Source: Thalassobius sp034670005
GTDB lineage: Bacteria > Pseudomonadota > Alphaproteobacteria > Rhodobacterales > Rhodobacteraceae
Length of the DNA stretch: 64,000 bases
Assembly (NCBI RefSeq): GCF_034670005.1
Contig: NZ_JAXMOH010000011.1
Span: 1 to 64,000 of the forward strand
Direction: 5' to 3'
The notes under the pieces were generated by a model, which saw nothing but the letters and a program-made list of their open reading frames with translations, was not told where the DNA came from and did not search any database. The position numbers and the translations under genes were made by a program. Positions 1-8,027 of this stretch are shown here, piece after piece (the first letter of the stretch is position 1; each line of letters begins with the position of its first letter).

Positions 1-505
1 GAAACAGACGATCCGAAAACGTCGCTTGCAGCACCAATCCGCTGCCGCATAAACTCAAATACAAACCGAACCAGAGCCTCCGTTACGAAACAAGCTCAGC
101 ATTCCGAAAAACTCTGACGACGGACACACCCTGCAAGCTGGGCCAATTGTTCTATGGCCACCTTCTCACCCCGAAAGAGCGGGTCGATCGGAAAGGCAAT
201 GTCTCCGCAGAACCTCTGCATCGAAACGGCGCCGTTCCTGGCCGCAAGTCGTGACAGCAAGGAAGTAGCGGGCTCACACGCGGCATGTGCCACCGTCAGC
301 GGCAATTGGGGGAAATTCGTTCCGGGAGTGGCAGGTAGGCTTTTGACCAAGCGAGGCTTCCGAGATCAGACAAAGGCTGGATTGGCCGGATCTTACGATC
401 ACCCGCTCAACTGAGCAACGTCGCTATGATTTCAGGAAGTTCCGCCGCCTGGGTCAGCTACCTGTCACAAAAGTCGGTTTTGCTTGGCATCTGACAGGGT
501 TTTTG
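1..505. other. Left-edge stretch without a clear gene
   Basis: No recognisable gene. Two short frames are open on opposite strands over the same bases (minus 96-350, plus 154-414). Neither has a convincing Shine-Dalgarno sequence or a domain I recognise. From memory, similar short frames recur near genes in roseobacter genomes, which would fit a decayed gene or an intergenic repeat. I could not check this. Confidence 0.3.
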
Positions 506-582
506 TGGCGGACCGAGGAGGATTCGAACCCCCGACCCCCTGATTCGTAGTCAGGTACTCTATCCAGCTGAGCTATCGGTCC
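506..582 (-). tRNA. tRNA-Arg (anticodon ACG)
   Basis: On the minus strand a full 77-base cloverleaf can be read: acceptor stem GGACCGA pairing with TCGGTCC, discriminator G, encoded CCA (506-508), D arm with AGCTCAGCTGGATAGAG, anticodon stem CTGA/TCAG around loop CTACGAA, and T arm with GGTTCGAATCC. The anticodon ACG reads CGN arginine codons, usually after A34-to-inosine editing by TadA. It stands alone, downstream of nothing obvious on its strand except the gap after the sensor kinase gene. Confidence 0.97.
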
Positions 583-689
583 GTGGAGGCGGGGTTTAGA
601 CCTTGCCGCGTACCTTTGCAAGGGCAAAATTGAAGAAACTTCCAATCCGCTGAACTGGCTTGGAAATCGTACGTTTTCAATCCCCTAGA

Positions 690-2114
690 TCAGGACGCCG
701 CCTCGACCCGTTGGAGGGCCGTGAACTCGTTGAGATCGCCTTTGGGCAGGCAGATTTCGAACACGGTGCCGTCCGCTCCGGTTTGGCGCAGCCGCAATTG
801 GCCGCCATGGCCACGCACCAATTCCTGTGAAATGACCAGCCCCAGCCCGGTGCCGCCCTTGCTGGCGCCCCCCTGAAACGGGGTGAACAGGAATTCCTGC
901 GCTTTCGGCGGCAGGCCCGGACCGGTATCCGAAACCCGGACGATCCATTGTTCATCGTCTTCGTAGGCGGCCACGCTGATTTCACCCGGCGCCCCTGACC
1001 GTATGATCGCCTGACGGGCATTGCGCACCAGATTGAAAATCACGCGGTACAGCTGCTCGGAATCGGCGCGCAGATGGAAATCCGCCGGAATGTCTTCGGA
1101 AAAGGACAGATCGTGATCGCCCACCGACAATCTTTCACTGTCGATCACGTCACTGACCAGATCGGCCAGACGGACCCGTTCCAGCCTTGGGGCAGGTTCC
1201 TCGACCCGACCAAAGGCCAAGGTGGATTCGCACAGGTGCACCGCCCGTGTGATCGAATTCACCAGTTTGGGTGCCAGGCGTTTCACGCCGGGATCTTCGG
1301 ACATCTCGATCCGGTCGGTGAACAATTGCGCGCTGGTCAGCATGTTGCGTAAATCATGGCTGATCTTGGCCACCGCCGCGCCCAGTTGGGCCAGTCTTTC
1401 CTTCTGTTTCAACGCGCTGGTCAGCTGGCTTTGCATTGAGGCCAGCGCCTCTTCGGCGTGGCGCAATTCCTGTAGGCTGGATTGTGGCTGAATGATACGG
1501 CGGGCGTCTTCGGGGTCGGCCGCATAGGCTTGAACCTGCTGCACCATCCCTTTGATCGGGCGGACCAGAAACCTTTGCACCGCCAGGAACAACAGCATCG
1601 CCGTCACCACCGAAATCAGCGCCGACAGCAGCAGGATGCGCAACCCGTAATCGATCATCGCGGTGCGCAACCCGCCGGTTTCCATCGTGATCTCGATCAG
1701 AAGCCCAGCCTTGCGCACCGGGTCGCCAATGACCCGGATGATCTGTGGTTCGGGATTGGCAAGCCGGGCCATGGCATCCCGGATCAGGGTAAAGGCGGGG
1801 GCATCACGCAGATCAAAGGTGGCACCGATCGATTGCGGCATCGGTGCCGATAGGATCAGCTGCCGCGCTTCATCGCGGCGCAGCACCACATTAAACACCT
1901 CGGCATTGCGCAGCAATTCCTCTTCCAGATCGGGCGAAATCATGTCGTCGGCCAGCAGAGCCAAGGATGCGATCTGTGCCCGTTCCAGACGCGAGAGCAA
2001 GTAGTCCTCTCTGAATCGCGCGACCGAAGGTACAAAGATCAGCACTTCTGCCAGCATCACGAAGATGATGGTCAGCACCAAAAAACGGCCTGAAAGCGTG
2101 TTCAGCATATACAC
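690..2114 (-). CDS. Membrane sensor histidine kinase (HAMP, HisKA, HATPase)
   Basis: 474 residues. A transmembrane segment lies at about 11-30, then an extracytoplasmic sensor region, a second segment at about 159-181 and a HAMP linker to about 235. The phosphoacceptor box is ISHDLRNMLTSAQL with H253, followed by the N box (FNLVRNARQAI), the G1 box (VSDTGPGLPP) and the G2 box (GGTGLGLVISQEL), so all catalytic parts of a class I histidine kinase are present. It starts 13 bases after the flavin oxidoreductase gene on the same strand, so it is probably the last gene of a TVP38-oxidoreductase-kinase operon. No response regulator is adjacent, so its partner and signal are unknown. Inference: it may sense a condition linked to the two upstream gene products. 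Confidence 0.88.
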   Translation of the reverse strand: MYMLNTLSGRFLVLTIIFVMLAEVLIFVPSVARFREDYLLSRLERAQIASLALLADDMISPDLEEELLRNAEVFNVVLRRDEARQLILSAPMPQSIGATFDLRDAPAFTLIRDAMARLANPEPQIIRVIGDPVRKAGLLIEITMETGGLRTAMIDYGLRILLLSALISVVTAMLLFLAVQRFLVRPIKGMVQQVQAYAADPEDARRIIQPQSSLQELRHAEEALASMQSQLTSALKQKERLAQLGAAVAKISHDLRNMLTSAQLFTDRIEMSEDPGVKRLAPKLVNSITRAVHLCESTLAFGRVEEPAPRLERVRLADLVSDVIDSERLSVGDHDLSFSEDIPADFHLRADSEQLYRVIFNLVRNARQAIIRSGAPGEISVAAYEDDEQWIVRVSDTGPGLPPKAQEFLFTPFQGGASKGGTGLGLVISQELVRGHGGQLRLRQTGADGTVFEICLPKGDLNEFTALQRVEAAS

Positions 2115-2127
2115 TCCGTCATGCGGG

Positions 2128-3543
2128 TCACGGCAGCAGCTTTTGCACCAGCCGGACGACCCGTTTGACCGCTAGGTTATCAAACAGTCTGGGAGAGAAA
2201 TAGGCCCCCGCAACACGCTTGTTAAGCTCTGCAATGGTGGGATAGGGCGCAATCATGGCAGAAATGCCCGACATTTTGATCTTATTGGCGATGGCCAGAG
2301 ACCAGGTCGCAATCAATTCGCCGGCCTGATAGCCGACGATCGAGGCCCCGACCGGGCGACCTTTGACCACCATCACCTTGATCAGCCCCTTGTCCTGCCG
2401 GAGAGCGATGGCGCGGTCGTTATGGCTGTAGTCGAACCGGGCGACCTCCATCCTGTCACCATACAGGTCGCGTGCCTGCGCTTCGGTCAGGCCGACCTGG
2501 GCGATTTCCGGGTCGGTAAAAGTGGCCCAGGGGATATGCGCGGTGTTGACCCGTGCAGGCAGACCAAACAGCACCTGCTTGATAATCAGCCCGGCGTGAT
2601 ACCCCGCGACATGGGTGAATTGCAGCCCGCCCGCAACGTCGCCGATCGCATAAACCTTATGGTTGCTGCTGCGCAGACGATCATCGACCTTGATCCCCGC
2701 GCGGGTGGTTTCAATCCCGGCCTTTTCCAGATCAAGCGTGTCGATATTCGGTTTGCGCCCCACCGCGACCAACAAATGTGACCCGGTAAATGCGCCCTTT
2801 GGCGTTTCAACGGTGATCTGTCCGTCCCGACCGGTGATCTGCTGCGCCTGCGCATTCTCGACAATCTCGACACCTTCGGCGCGCAGGTTTTCCAGCGCGA
2901 TCGCGGCCAGTTCCGGATCGTCCTTGCCCAGCGCAGTCATGCCTTCGATCACCGTTACCTGACAGCCCAGACGACGATGCGCCTGCGCCATTTCCATGCC
3001 AATGGGGCCGCCGCCGATGATCAGTAGATGATCGGGTTTGTCGCGCAGATCGAACAGGGTTTCATTGGTCAGATAGGGCACCTGACCCAGCCCCGGGATC
3101 GGCGGCACCAAGGGGGACGACCCGGTCGAAATCACGATGCGCCGCGCGGTGATTTCGGTGGCGCCTGCCCGGACCGTCCGCGGCCCGGTAAAGTGGCCAT
3201 ATTCACGGATTACCCGAACGCCCAGACCTTCGAACCGTTCCTGACTGTCAACCGGCGCGATCTGGCCGATCACCCCCGCCACATGATCCTTGGCCGCCGC
3301 ATAGTCGATTTCCGGCACAACCGGCGTGATGCCCATCGCGGCCCCCGCCCCCATCGCATGGGCGGCGTGACCGGCGGCCAGCAGCGCCTTGGACGGCACG
3401 CAACCATAATTCAGGCAATCGCCGCCCATTTTGTCGCCTTCCAGCAGGGTCACATCGGCCCCCATCTGCACCGCTCCGGCAGCAACCGACAGGCCACCGG
3501 ATCCGGCTCCGATGACCAGAAGATCGGTTTTTATCCGAGTCAT
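2128..3543 (-). CDS. FAD-dependent pyridine nucleotide-disulfide oxidoreductase
   Basis: 471 residues, the usual length of class I flavoprotein disulfide reductases. Residues 10-17 form the FAD-binding GAGSGG turn; the redox-active disulfide is in GGDCLNYGCVPSKALLA (C43, C48); a second Rossmann motif GGGPIGMEMAQ binds NAD(P)H; and YAIGDVAGG is the second FAD motif. The C-terminal catalytic HPTxxE of lipoamide dehydrogenase reads YPTIAE here. It lacks the C-terminal Cys pair and N-terminal HMA domain of true mercuric reductases. Automatic pipelines may call it mercuric reductase or dihydrolipoamide dehydrogenase, but neither is supported. Its start codon shares one base with the stop of the upstream TVP38 gene (TGATG). 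The same pair occurs fused in some bacteria (TVP38/TMEM64-FAD oxidoreductase proteins), supporting a joint membrane-linked redox role. Confidence 0.88.
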   Translation of the reverse strand: MTRIKTDLLVIGAGSGGLSVAAGAVQMGADVTLLEGDKMGGDCLNYGCVPSKALLAAGHAAHAMGAGAAMGITPVVPEIDYAAAKDHVAGVIGQIAPVDSQERFEGLGVRVIREYGHFTGPRTVRAGATEITARRIVISTGSSPLVPPIPGLGQVPYLTNETLFDLRDKPDHLLIIGGGPIGMEMAQAHRRLGCQVTVIEGMTALGKDDPELAAIALENLRAEGVEIVENAQAQQITGRDGQITVETPKGAFTGSHLLVAVGRKPNIDTLDLEKAGIETTRAGIKVDDRLRSSNHKVYAIGDVAGGLQFTHVAGYHAGLIIKQVLFGLPARVNTAHIPWATFTDPEIAQVGLTEAQARDLYGDRMEVARFDYSHNDRAIALRQDKGLIKVMVVKGRPVGASIVGYQAGELIATWSLAIANKIKMSGISAMIAPYPTIAELNKRVAGAYFSPRLFDNLAVKRVVRLVQKLLP

Positions 3544-4283
3544 CAGATTCCTTTCCGGCCGCGCAGGGCCTTAATGAGTACGGGCAGCAACGCCAGCGCG
3601 CAGAGCCCCAGCAGCGGCAACAGAATTGCAGGTTCGAAAAACACGCCCAGATCAGGGGTTTCGCCACGCTCGAACACTTCGCTCAACCCGGCACCGACCG
3701 AGGTGAAAACCAGACCGGCCGGAATGATGCCGAAAAACGTCGAAACCAGATAGCGCGACAGTGACACGCCGACCAGGGCAGGCACCAGATTGGCGACAAA
3801 GAACGGCACTGCGGGGACCAGACGGATCAGGAACAGCATCGACCACTGATTTTCATCGATTCCATCCTTGATCCGCTTCACCGTGCCCGTGCTGGCCTCC
3901 ATCCGGTCGGCCAGCCGGTCACCCATACCCCATTTTGCCGCCAAAAAGATCAGGGCCGCACCGATGGTCGACGCCGTGACATTGAATAGAACGCCGGGAA
4001 AGATGCCGAACAGAAATCCGCCCGTCAGTGTCGAAATCGCCGACCCTGGCAAAGAAAAGGCGACAATCGCCACATAGGCCGCCATGAAAAGCAAGGCACT
4101 GAGCGCATAATTCTCGTCGCGCAAATCCAACAGCATCTGGCGGTTTTCCTGTAACGCTTCAAAGGACAGGTAGTCGCGCAGATACACTGCTCCAAGAACC
4201 GCCACCGTCGCAATGGCGATCATAGGGATGTAATGCACAACATGGCGGCGGCGGGGCGTTTTTTCTGAACCGGGTGTCGTCAT
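3543..4283 (-). CDS. TVP38/TMEM64 (VTT/DedA-like) membrane protein
   Basis: 246 residues with an N-terminal membrane anchor (about 17-33) and several further hydrophobic helices. The family signature region is visible as FSLPGSAISTLTGGFLFG, followed by a GAALIFLAAKWG helix and RLVPAVPFFVANLVPALVGVS. These re-entrant-helix motifs are characteristic of the VTT domain shared by TVP38, TMEM64, VMP1 and DedA proteins, several of which are lipid scramblases or lipid carriers. It is the first gene of the operon and overlaps the flavin oxidoreductase by one base. The substrate is unknown. Confidence 0.87.
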   Translation of the reverse strand: MTTPGSEKTPRRRHVVHYIPMIAIATVAVLGAVYLRDYLSFEALQENRQMLLDLRDENYALSALLFMAAYVAIVAFSLPGSAISTLTGGFLFGIFPGVLFNVTASTIGAALIFLAAKWGMGDRLADRMEASTGTVKRIKDGIDENQWSMLFLIRLVPAVPFFVANLVPALVGVSLSRYLVSTFFGIIPAGLVFTSVGAGLSEVFERGETPDLGVFFEPAILLPLLGLCALALLPVLIKALRGRKGI

Positions 4284-4371
4284 CGGGGCGCTTTTCTATT
4301 TGTGTGAAAAACAAGATGCGCGTTTCGCCGCCGATTTGACAGGGACATCACAGTGGCTTGATCATTCAGCC

Positions 4372-4450
4372 TGAAAATCATGTATATTCTTCGCTGAATC
4401 GGGCTTTTGTAACAATTGCGATGGCCTATGCCGGTTTCCCCGGCTTTTTT
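4372..4450 (+). ncRNA. Candidate small RNA upstream of rpmH
   Basis: A GCCGG/CCGGC hairpin (4430-4444) followed by six Ts (4445-4450) makes a plus-strand intrinsic terminator, yet no plus-strand gene lies upstream of it. A possible promoter, TTGACA (4336-4341) with 18 bases to GATCAT (4360-4365), would give a transcript of about 80 bases. The same stretch carries two near-identical inverted arms, 4399-4415 and 4449-4465 (16 of 17 bases complementary). A small RNA is one reading; a structured upstream element of rpmH is another. Confidence 0.25.
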
Positions 4451-4473
4451 GTTGCAAAAGCCCGATCTGGTAT

Positions 4474-4502
4474 TTGACTTGTCGGACACTCCCCCCTATA
4501 GG
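4474..4502 (+). promoter_or_regulatory. Promoter of rpmH-rnpA-yidD
   Basis: TTGACT (4474-4479), 17-base spacer, TATAGG (4497-4502), about 68 bases before the rpmH start. The same architecture precedes several ribosomal genes in this window. Confidence 0.7.
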
Positions 4503-4570
4503 ACGGGCTTCGGATATATCGGGCCGGGCGAATCCGCTCGCCAGGCCACAGTTGAATTGGAGACGGAGCG

Positions 4571-4705
4571 ATGAAACGCACCTACCAACCCTCGAACCTG
4601 GTTCGCAAACGGCGCCACGGTTTTCGTGCGCGTATGGCCACCAAAGCAGGCCGCAAGATTCTGAATTCGCGCCGCGCCCGTGGCCGCAAGTCGCTGAGCG
4701 CATAA
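4571..4705 (+). CDS. rpmH: 50S ribosomal protein L34
   Basis: 44 residues beginning MKRTYQPSNLVRKRRHGF and continuing with the Arg/Lys-rich RARGRKSLSA end, which is unmistakable for L34 of the large ribosomal subunit. It binds 23S rRNA. The ATG follows GGAGACGGAGCG. It is the first gene of the widely conserved rpmH-rnpA-yidD cluster, with rnpA beginning 22 bases downstream. Confidence 0.98.
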   Translation: MKRTYQPSNLVRKRRHGFRARMATKAGRKILNSRRARGRKSLSA

Positions 4706-4727
4706 GCTCAGCCGATTTGACGGACAG

Positions 4728-5147
4728 ATGACACCGCCGGAGGCCCCTGTGAATGGCGTTAACGCCAACACCGGGATCACCCCCCCGGCGGTTTCTGTTT
4801 GCCTGTCTACCATGCAAAAACGCCCCGATTTCCTGCGTGCGGCCCGCGCCCGCAGGCAGGGCACCGGCGGCATGATGGTGCAGGCGCGCAGACGCAGCAA
4901 TGATGAGCCGACGCAGGGCATCCGCGTCGGCTTTACCTGTTCCAAGAAGGTCGGCAATGCCGTGGCACGCAACCGCGCCAAACGGCGGCTGCGCGAAGTG
5001 GCGCGGCTGATCCTGCCGGATCATGGCCGTGATGGCTGGGATTATGTTCTGATCGGCAGAGCCGAGGTCACAGCGTCGCGCCCCTTTGATCAGCTTCAAA
5101 ACGATCTTATCTCTGCGTTAAAGAAGCTGCATCAGGATCGTACATGA
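4728..5147 (+). CDS. rnpA: Ribonuclease P protein component
   Basis: 139 residues. The protein subunit of RNase P, which with the catalytic RNA trims 5' leaders from pre-tRNAs. Family features are LKKR-like MQKRPDFLRAAR near residue 29, the central RVGFTCSKKVGNAVARNRAKRRLRE (the RNR signature) and the WDYVLIGRAE strand. Bacterial RnpA is about 110-130 residues. The extra 28 N-terminal residues resemble the variable leader seen in related alphaproteobacteria, but a start at 4812 cannot be excluded. Its last four bases overlap yidD (ATGA), so the two are translationally coupled. Confidence 0.96.
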   Translation: MTPPEAPVNGVNANTGITPPAVSVCLSTMQKRPDFLRAARARRQGTGGMMVQARRRSNDEPTQGIRVGFTCSKKVGNAVARNRAKRRLREVARLILPDHGRDGWDYVLIGRAEVTASRPFDQLQNDLISALKKLHQDRT

Positions 5148-5407
5148 CCCCGCTTGCCCATATCGCCGCCCTGCCCGTGCGGGCCTATCGGCTGATCTTC
5201 AGCCCCTGGGTCGGGTTTAACTGCCGCTATCAACCCACCTGTAGCGCCTACGCGCTGGAAGCGCTGGAAAAGCATGGTGCGATCAAGGGCAGCTGGCTGG
5301 CCGCCAAACGGATCGGGCGCTGTCATCCCTTGGGTGGGGATGGCTATGACCCAGTGCCGGGTTGCGATCCGGACCATGATGCGCGCTGCGGCAAAGACCG
5401 GGCCTAG
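5144..5407 (+). CDS. yidD: Membrane protein insertion efficiency factor YidD
   Basis: 87 residues. Contains the compact YidD pattern: amphipathic N-terminal helix, RLIFSPWVGFNCRYQPTCSAY with conserved cysteines, and GRCHPLGGDGYDPVP. YidD helps YidC insert membrane proteins. It overlaps rnpA by four bases; yidC itself lies about 4 kb downstream rather than adjacent, separated by unrelated genes. Confidence 0.96.
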   Translation: MTPLAHIAALPVRAYRLIFSPWVGFNCRYQPTCSAYALEALEKHGAIKGSWLAAKRIGRCHPLGGDGYDPVPGCDPDHDARCGKDRA

Positions 5408-5409
5408 GG

Positions 5410-5739
5410 TCAATTCACCAGCTTGTTCTTGAGGATCCATTTGCCCGGCCCCCAGTTTTCGAACCGTGCGTTCCCCACGGTGCCGATCGCGACATTGTCC
5501 AGCCCGATTTCGGGGATGACAAGAATTCCGTAGGTAAAGGCCCCTTCCAGATTACCAGAGTCTGAAAATAACCCGATTTCGTTCTTTCGCCAAGCCACCG
5601 TTCCATTGGTTGCGCCCAGAAATTCGGGCGGGTAACTGCGCCATTCCTCAATGCCCGGTGCCGCCCCGATCTTGATATGCAGCTTGGCTTTGCGCCCCTG
5701 CGCCTCCAGATCGAATGAAAAGCTTGAAACAGATGCCAT
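5410..5739 (-). CDS. Hypothetical protein, 109 residues
   Basis: No family recognised. The ATG at 5739 is preferred over a TTG 45 bases upstream because a G-rich stretch (GGGGGTACGGGA) lies just ahead of it. The protein begins MASVSSFSFDLEAQ, is rich in beta-prone segments and Gly/Asn, and has no signal peptide, membrane helix or cysteine. It converges on yidD with two bases between stop codons. It could be a small beta-sandwich protein, but that is only an impression from composition. Confidence 0.55.
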   Translation of the reverse strand: MASVSSFSFDLEAQGRKAKLHIKIGAAPGIEEWRSYPPEFLGATNGTVAWRKNEIGLFSDSGNLEGAFTYGILVIPEIGLDNVAIGTVGNARFENWGPGKWILKNKLVN

Positions 5740-5924
5740 TCCCGTACCCCCGTGAATTGCTGCCCAACCTTTGGGCCGCGCCAATGCAGATACGTTAGCT
5801 GGGCTCTTACGCGGTTAGATTGAGCCAGATCAATCCACACACAACTCGTGTGAAATCTTCGACAGCCAGTTCAAATCCGTCAGACGGGTAAAACCTTGGC
5901 GCCTGCCCTGCCACTGCCGCAACG

Positions 5925-5950
5925 AAAAAGGCCGGCATTCCTGCCGGCCT
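5925..5950 (-). terminator. Terminator after the DUF2202 gene
   Basis: Minus-strand hairpin AGGCCGGCA/TGCCGGCCT (arms 5942-5950 and 5929-5937, loop of four) followed by a run of Ts opposite 5925-5929, 29 bases after the stop codon. Confidence 0.8.
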
Positions 5951-5978
5951 GCGGTTGTGTCCAGTTGTGCCCTCAGGT

Positions 5979-6638
5979 TCAGGCCAACAGCAAGGCGTCC
6001 TGAAACGCCTCCAAGTGGTTGGCCGACCCTGCCAGCAGGTTTTCGTAGATTGAGGCAAGTGCCGTGCCTTCGACCGCCTCAGCGGCATCGGCGATGTCGA
6101 CCATATCTTTCTTCTCGATCGCCATGCCGACTTCGAGCGCAGCCCGGACCGATTCGGTGCCTTGCGCGATCAGTTCATCGTACATGTCCTGCAGATCTGC
6201 ATTGATAAAGGTGCCGCCGTCTTCGTAGACGAATTCGTCGACGTCCAGCCCGATGCTTTCGGCTAGGTTGATCAGCGCGTTGAAATGCTGGTCTTCGGAT
6301 GCCGCGATATTCGCGAAAATGTTCAGCCCATAGAGATCGTAGAAGGCCTCGTAGACATCACCGGCAAGTTTTTCCTCTTCGATCATGAAAAGCAATTCGC
6401 TGATCGCTTCGTCGCTATAGGTGGCCGAAAGGGTTTGCCTGTCCGTCTCGCCGGTCCAGAAACCCGTTTCTCCGCCCCTCTTGTCGATAAAGAGAGATTC
6501 AACGTTCGTTTCGCTGCCATAGGTCACCGAAATGGGTCGGACAACCGTTTCTGCGGTTTGCTCGACCTGATGGCGTGGGCCGCCGTCCCTGCTTCCGAAC
6601 TCTTTACCGTATTGATACTGAAACCTAGCTTTCACCAT
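5979..6638 (-). CDS. DUF2202 ferritin-like protein
   Basis: 219 residues. The C-terminal two thirds (about 70-219) are helical with the DUF2202 pattern: AISELLFMIEEEKLAGDVY, then ASEDQHFNALINLAE, GMAIEKKDMVDI and SANHLEAF. The regularly placed Glu and His residues of these helices (EEEK, EDQH, E-KKD, NHLE) could form a ferritin-like di-metal site. The first 70 residues are low-complexity and not part of the domain. The ATG at 6638 is chosen over an upstream GTG because it follows AGAGGAAGAAAA. Monocistronic, with its own terminator. Function of DUF2202 proteins is not established; metal binding or storage is an inference. Confidence 0.8.
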   Translation of the reverse strand: MVKARFQYQYGKEFGSRDGGPRHQVEQTAETVVRPISVTYGSETNVESLFIDKRGGETGFWTGETDRQTLSATYSDEAISELLFMIEEEKLAGDVYEAFYDLYGLNIFANIAASEDQHFNALINLAESIGLDVDEFVYEDGGTFINADLQDMYDELIAQGTESVRAALEVGMAIEKKDMVDIADAAEAVEGTALASIYENLLAGSANHLEAFQDALLLA

Positions 6639-7098
6639 TTTTCTTCCTCTTCTTGGTGCGCATTTCACTCATTAATAATATTCCAATTTTGATATGTGAA
6701 AACCCGCAGCTGGGCAAGTCACCAGACACAGTCCAGCCGTTTCCCGCCAATAGGCAGGCAAAACCCCGCCCAAACCCTTGAAATAAAGACTTCTTTTCTG
6801 TCAGAAACCCGACGTCACACCAGAGAGCTTGTGAGCAGCAACATCAGAGTAGTCCAAGTTAAAAGTGGGGCACCTACGGTGTCACCCTACCCCTGAACAT
6901 TGATTTTGACCGGACATGCAATGCGCACAAAAACGGACCAGATACGACCATTTTCTGATCATGCGATTCTCGCATCAAACGCCCCTCTCTGGTCAGTTTA
7001 TCAAACCGGAATCACCGTAATTTCAGGCCGAAAGCCGCATAGGGCTTTGCAACGCCGCGACCGCATGGCATATGCCGCTGATCTTTCGGAGGCCCGAC
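6639..7098. other. Intergenic stretch between DUF2202 gene and ttcA
   Basis: 460 bases with no supported gene. It holds the divergent control regions of the two flanking genes. The only structure I see is a perfect 6-base inverted repeat, ATGCGA-TTC-TCGCAT (6961-6975), about 125 bases before ttcA; it could be a regulator site, but nothing identifies one. Confidence 0.5.
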
Positions 7099-7968
7099 AT
7101 GCTTGACGATGCAGATGAAATTCACCCGCTGTTCCACGGTGCCCCGCAAACGACAGAGTTCAAGAAGCTCCGTAAGCGGATCGTACGCTATACCCGCGAA
7201 GCAGTCGAACAATATGGCATGGTGGAAAAGGGGGCCAAATGGCTGGTCTGCCTGTCGGGTGGCAAGGACAGCTATACCCTGTTGGCGGTGCTATATGAGC
7301 TGAAATGGCGCGGGCTGTTGCCGGTCGAGTTGCTGGCCTGCAACCTGGATCAGGGCCAGCCGGGATTCCCGGCCACGGTGCTGCCAGAATTCCTGAAAAA
7401 AATGCAGGTGCCGCACAGAATCGAATATCAGGACACCTATAGCATTGTGATGGATAAGGTGCCGCAGGGCCGGACCTATTGCGCGCTGTGTTCGCGGCTG
7501 CGCCGTGGCAACCTTTACCGGATCGCACGCGAAGAAGGCTGCAGCGCCGTGGTGCTGGGCCATCACCGCGACGACATCCTGGAAACCTTCTTCATGAACC
7601 TGTTTCATGGCGGACGTCTGGCCACCATGCCGCCGAAACTGGTGAACGAGGAAGGCGACCTGTTCGTCTATCGCCCGCTGGCCCATATTGCCGAAGCCGA
7701 TTGCGAAAAATTTGCCCGCGCGATGAACTATCCTATCATTCCCTGCGATCTGTGTGGATCGCAGGACGGGTTGCAACGACAGCAGGTTAAACAGATTCTC
7801 GATCAGTGGGAAAAGAACAGCCCCGGCCGCCGTCAGGTCATGTTCCGGGCGCTGATGAATATCCGGCCCTCGCATATGCTGGACCCGAAATTGTTCGACT
7901 TCGCAGGGTTAACGTTGGGTAACGATAAAATTGACCAGATTTCGGACGTTATTCCCAAACTTCGTTAA
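7099..7968 (+). CDS. ttcA: tRNA 2-thiocytidine(32) synthetase TtcA
   Basis: 289 residues. TtcA adenylates C32 of certain tRNAs and replaces its oxygen with sulfur using an Fe-S cluster. Visible motifs are the PP-loop SGGKDS (53-58), the CxxC pair C128/C131 (CALC) and the second pair C216/C219 (CDLCGSQ), plus VVLGHHRDDILETFFMNL. The ATG at 7099 is preferred over one 27 bases upstream because GGAGG lies six bases before it. No operon partner on the left; the GGDEF-EAL gene begins 59 bases downstream. Confidence 0.95.
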   Translation: MLDDADEIHPLFHGAPQTTEFKKLRKRIVRYTREAVEQYGMVEKGAKWLVCLSGGKDSYTLLAVLYELKWRGLLPVELLACNLDQGQPGFPATVLPEFLKKMQVPHRIEYQDTYSIVMDKVPQGRTYCALCSRLRRGNLYRIAREEGCSAVVLGHHRDDILETFFMNLFHGGRLATMPPKLVNEEGDLFVYRPLAHIAEADCEKFARAMNYPIIPCDLCGSQDGLQRQQVKQILDQWEKNSPGRRQVMFRALMNIRPSHMLDPKLFDFAGLTLGNDKIDQISDVIPKLR

Positions 7969-8027
7969 GCCCCTCTTGAGATTCTCGCCCTAGCCTTTCA
8001 GCAAGTTTTGCGAAAAGGGCATTTATC

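Noticed and set aside
2128..3543. Mercuric reductase or dihydrolipoamide dehydrogenase
   Set aside because: Missing HMA domain, C-terminal Cys pair and mer genes for the first; HPT replaced by YPT and no dehydrogenase-complex genes nearby for the second.
6961..6975. FNR or other named operator before ttcA
   Set aside because: The inverted repeat ATGCGA-TTC-TCGCAT does not match the TTGAT-N4-ATCAA pattern or any other site I can name.
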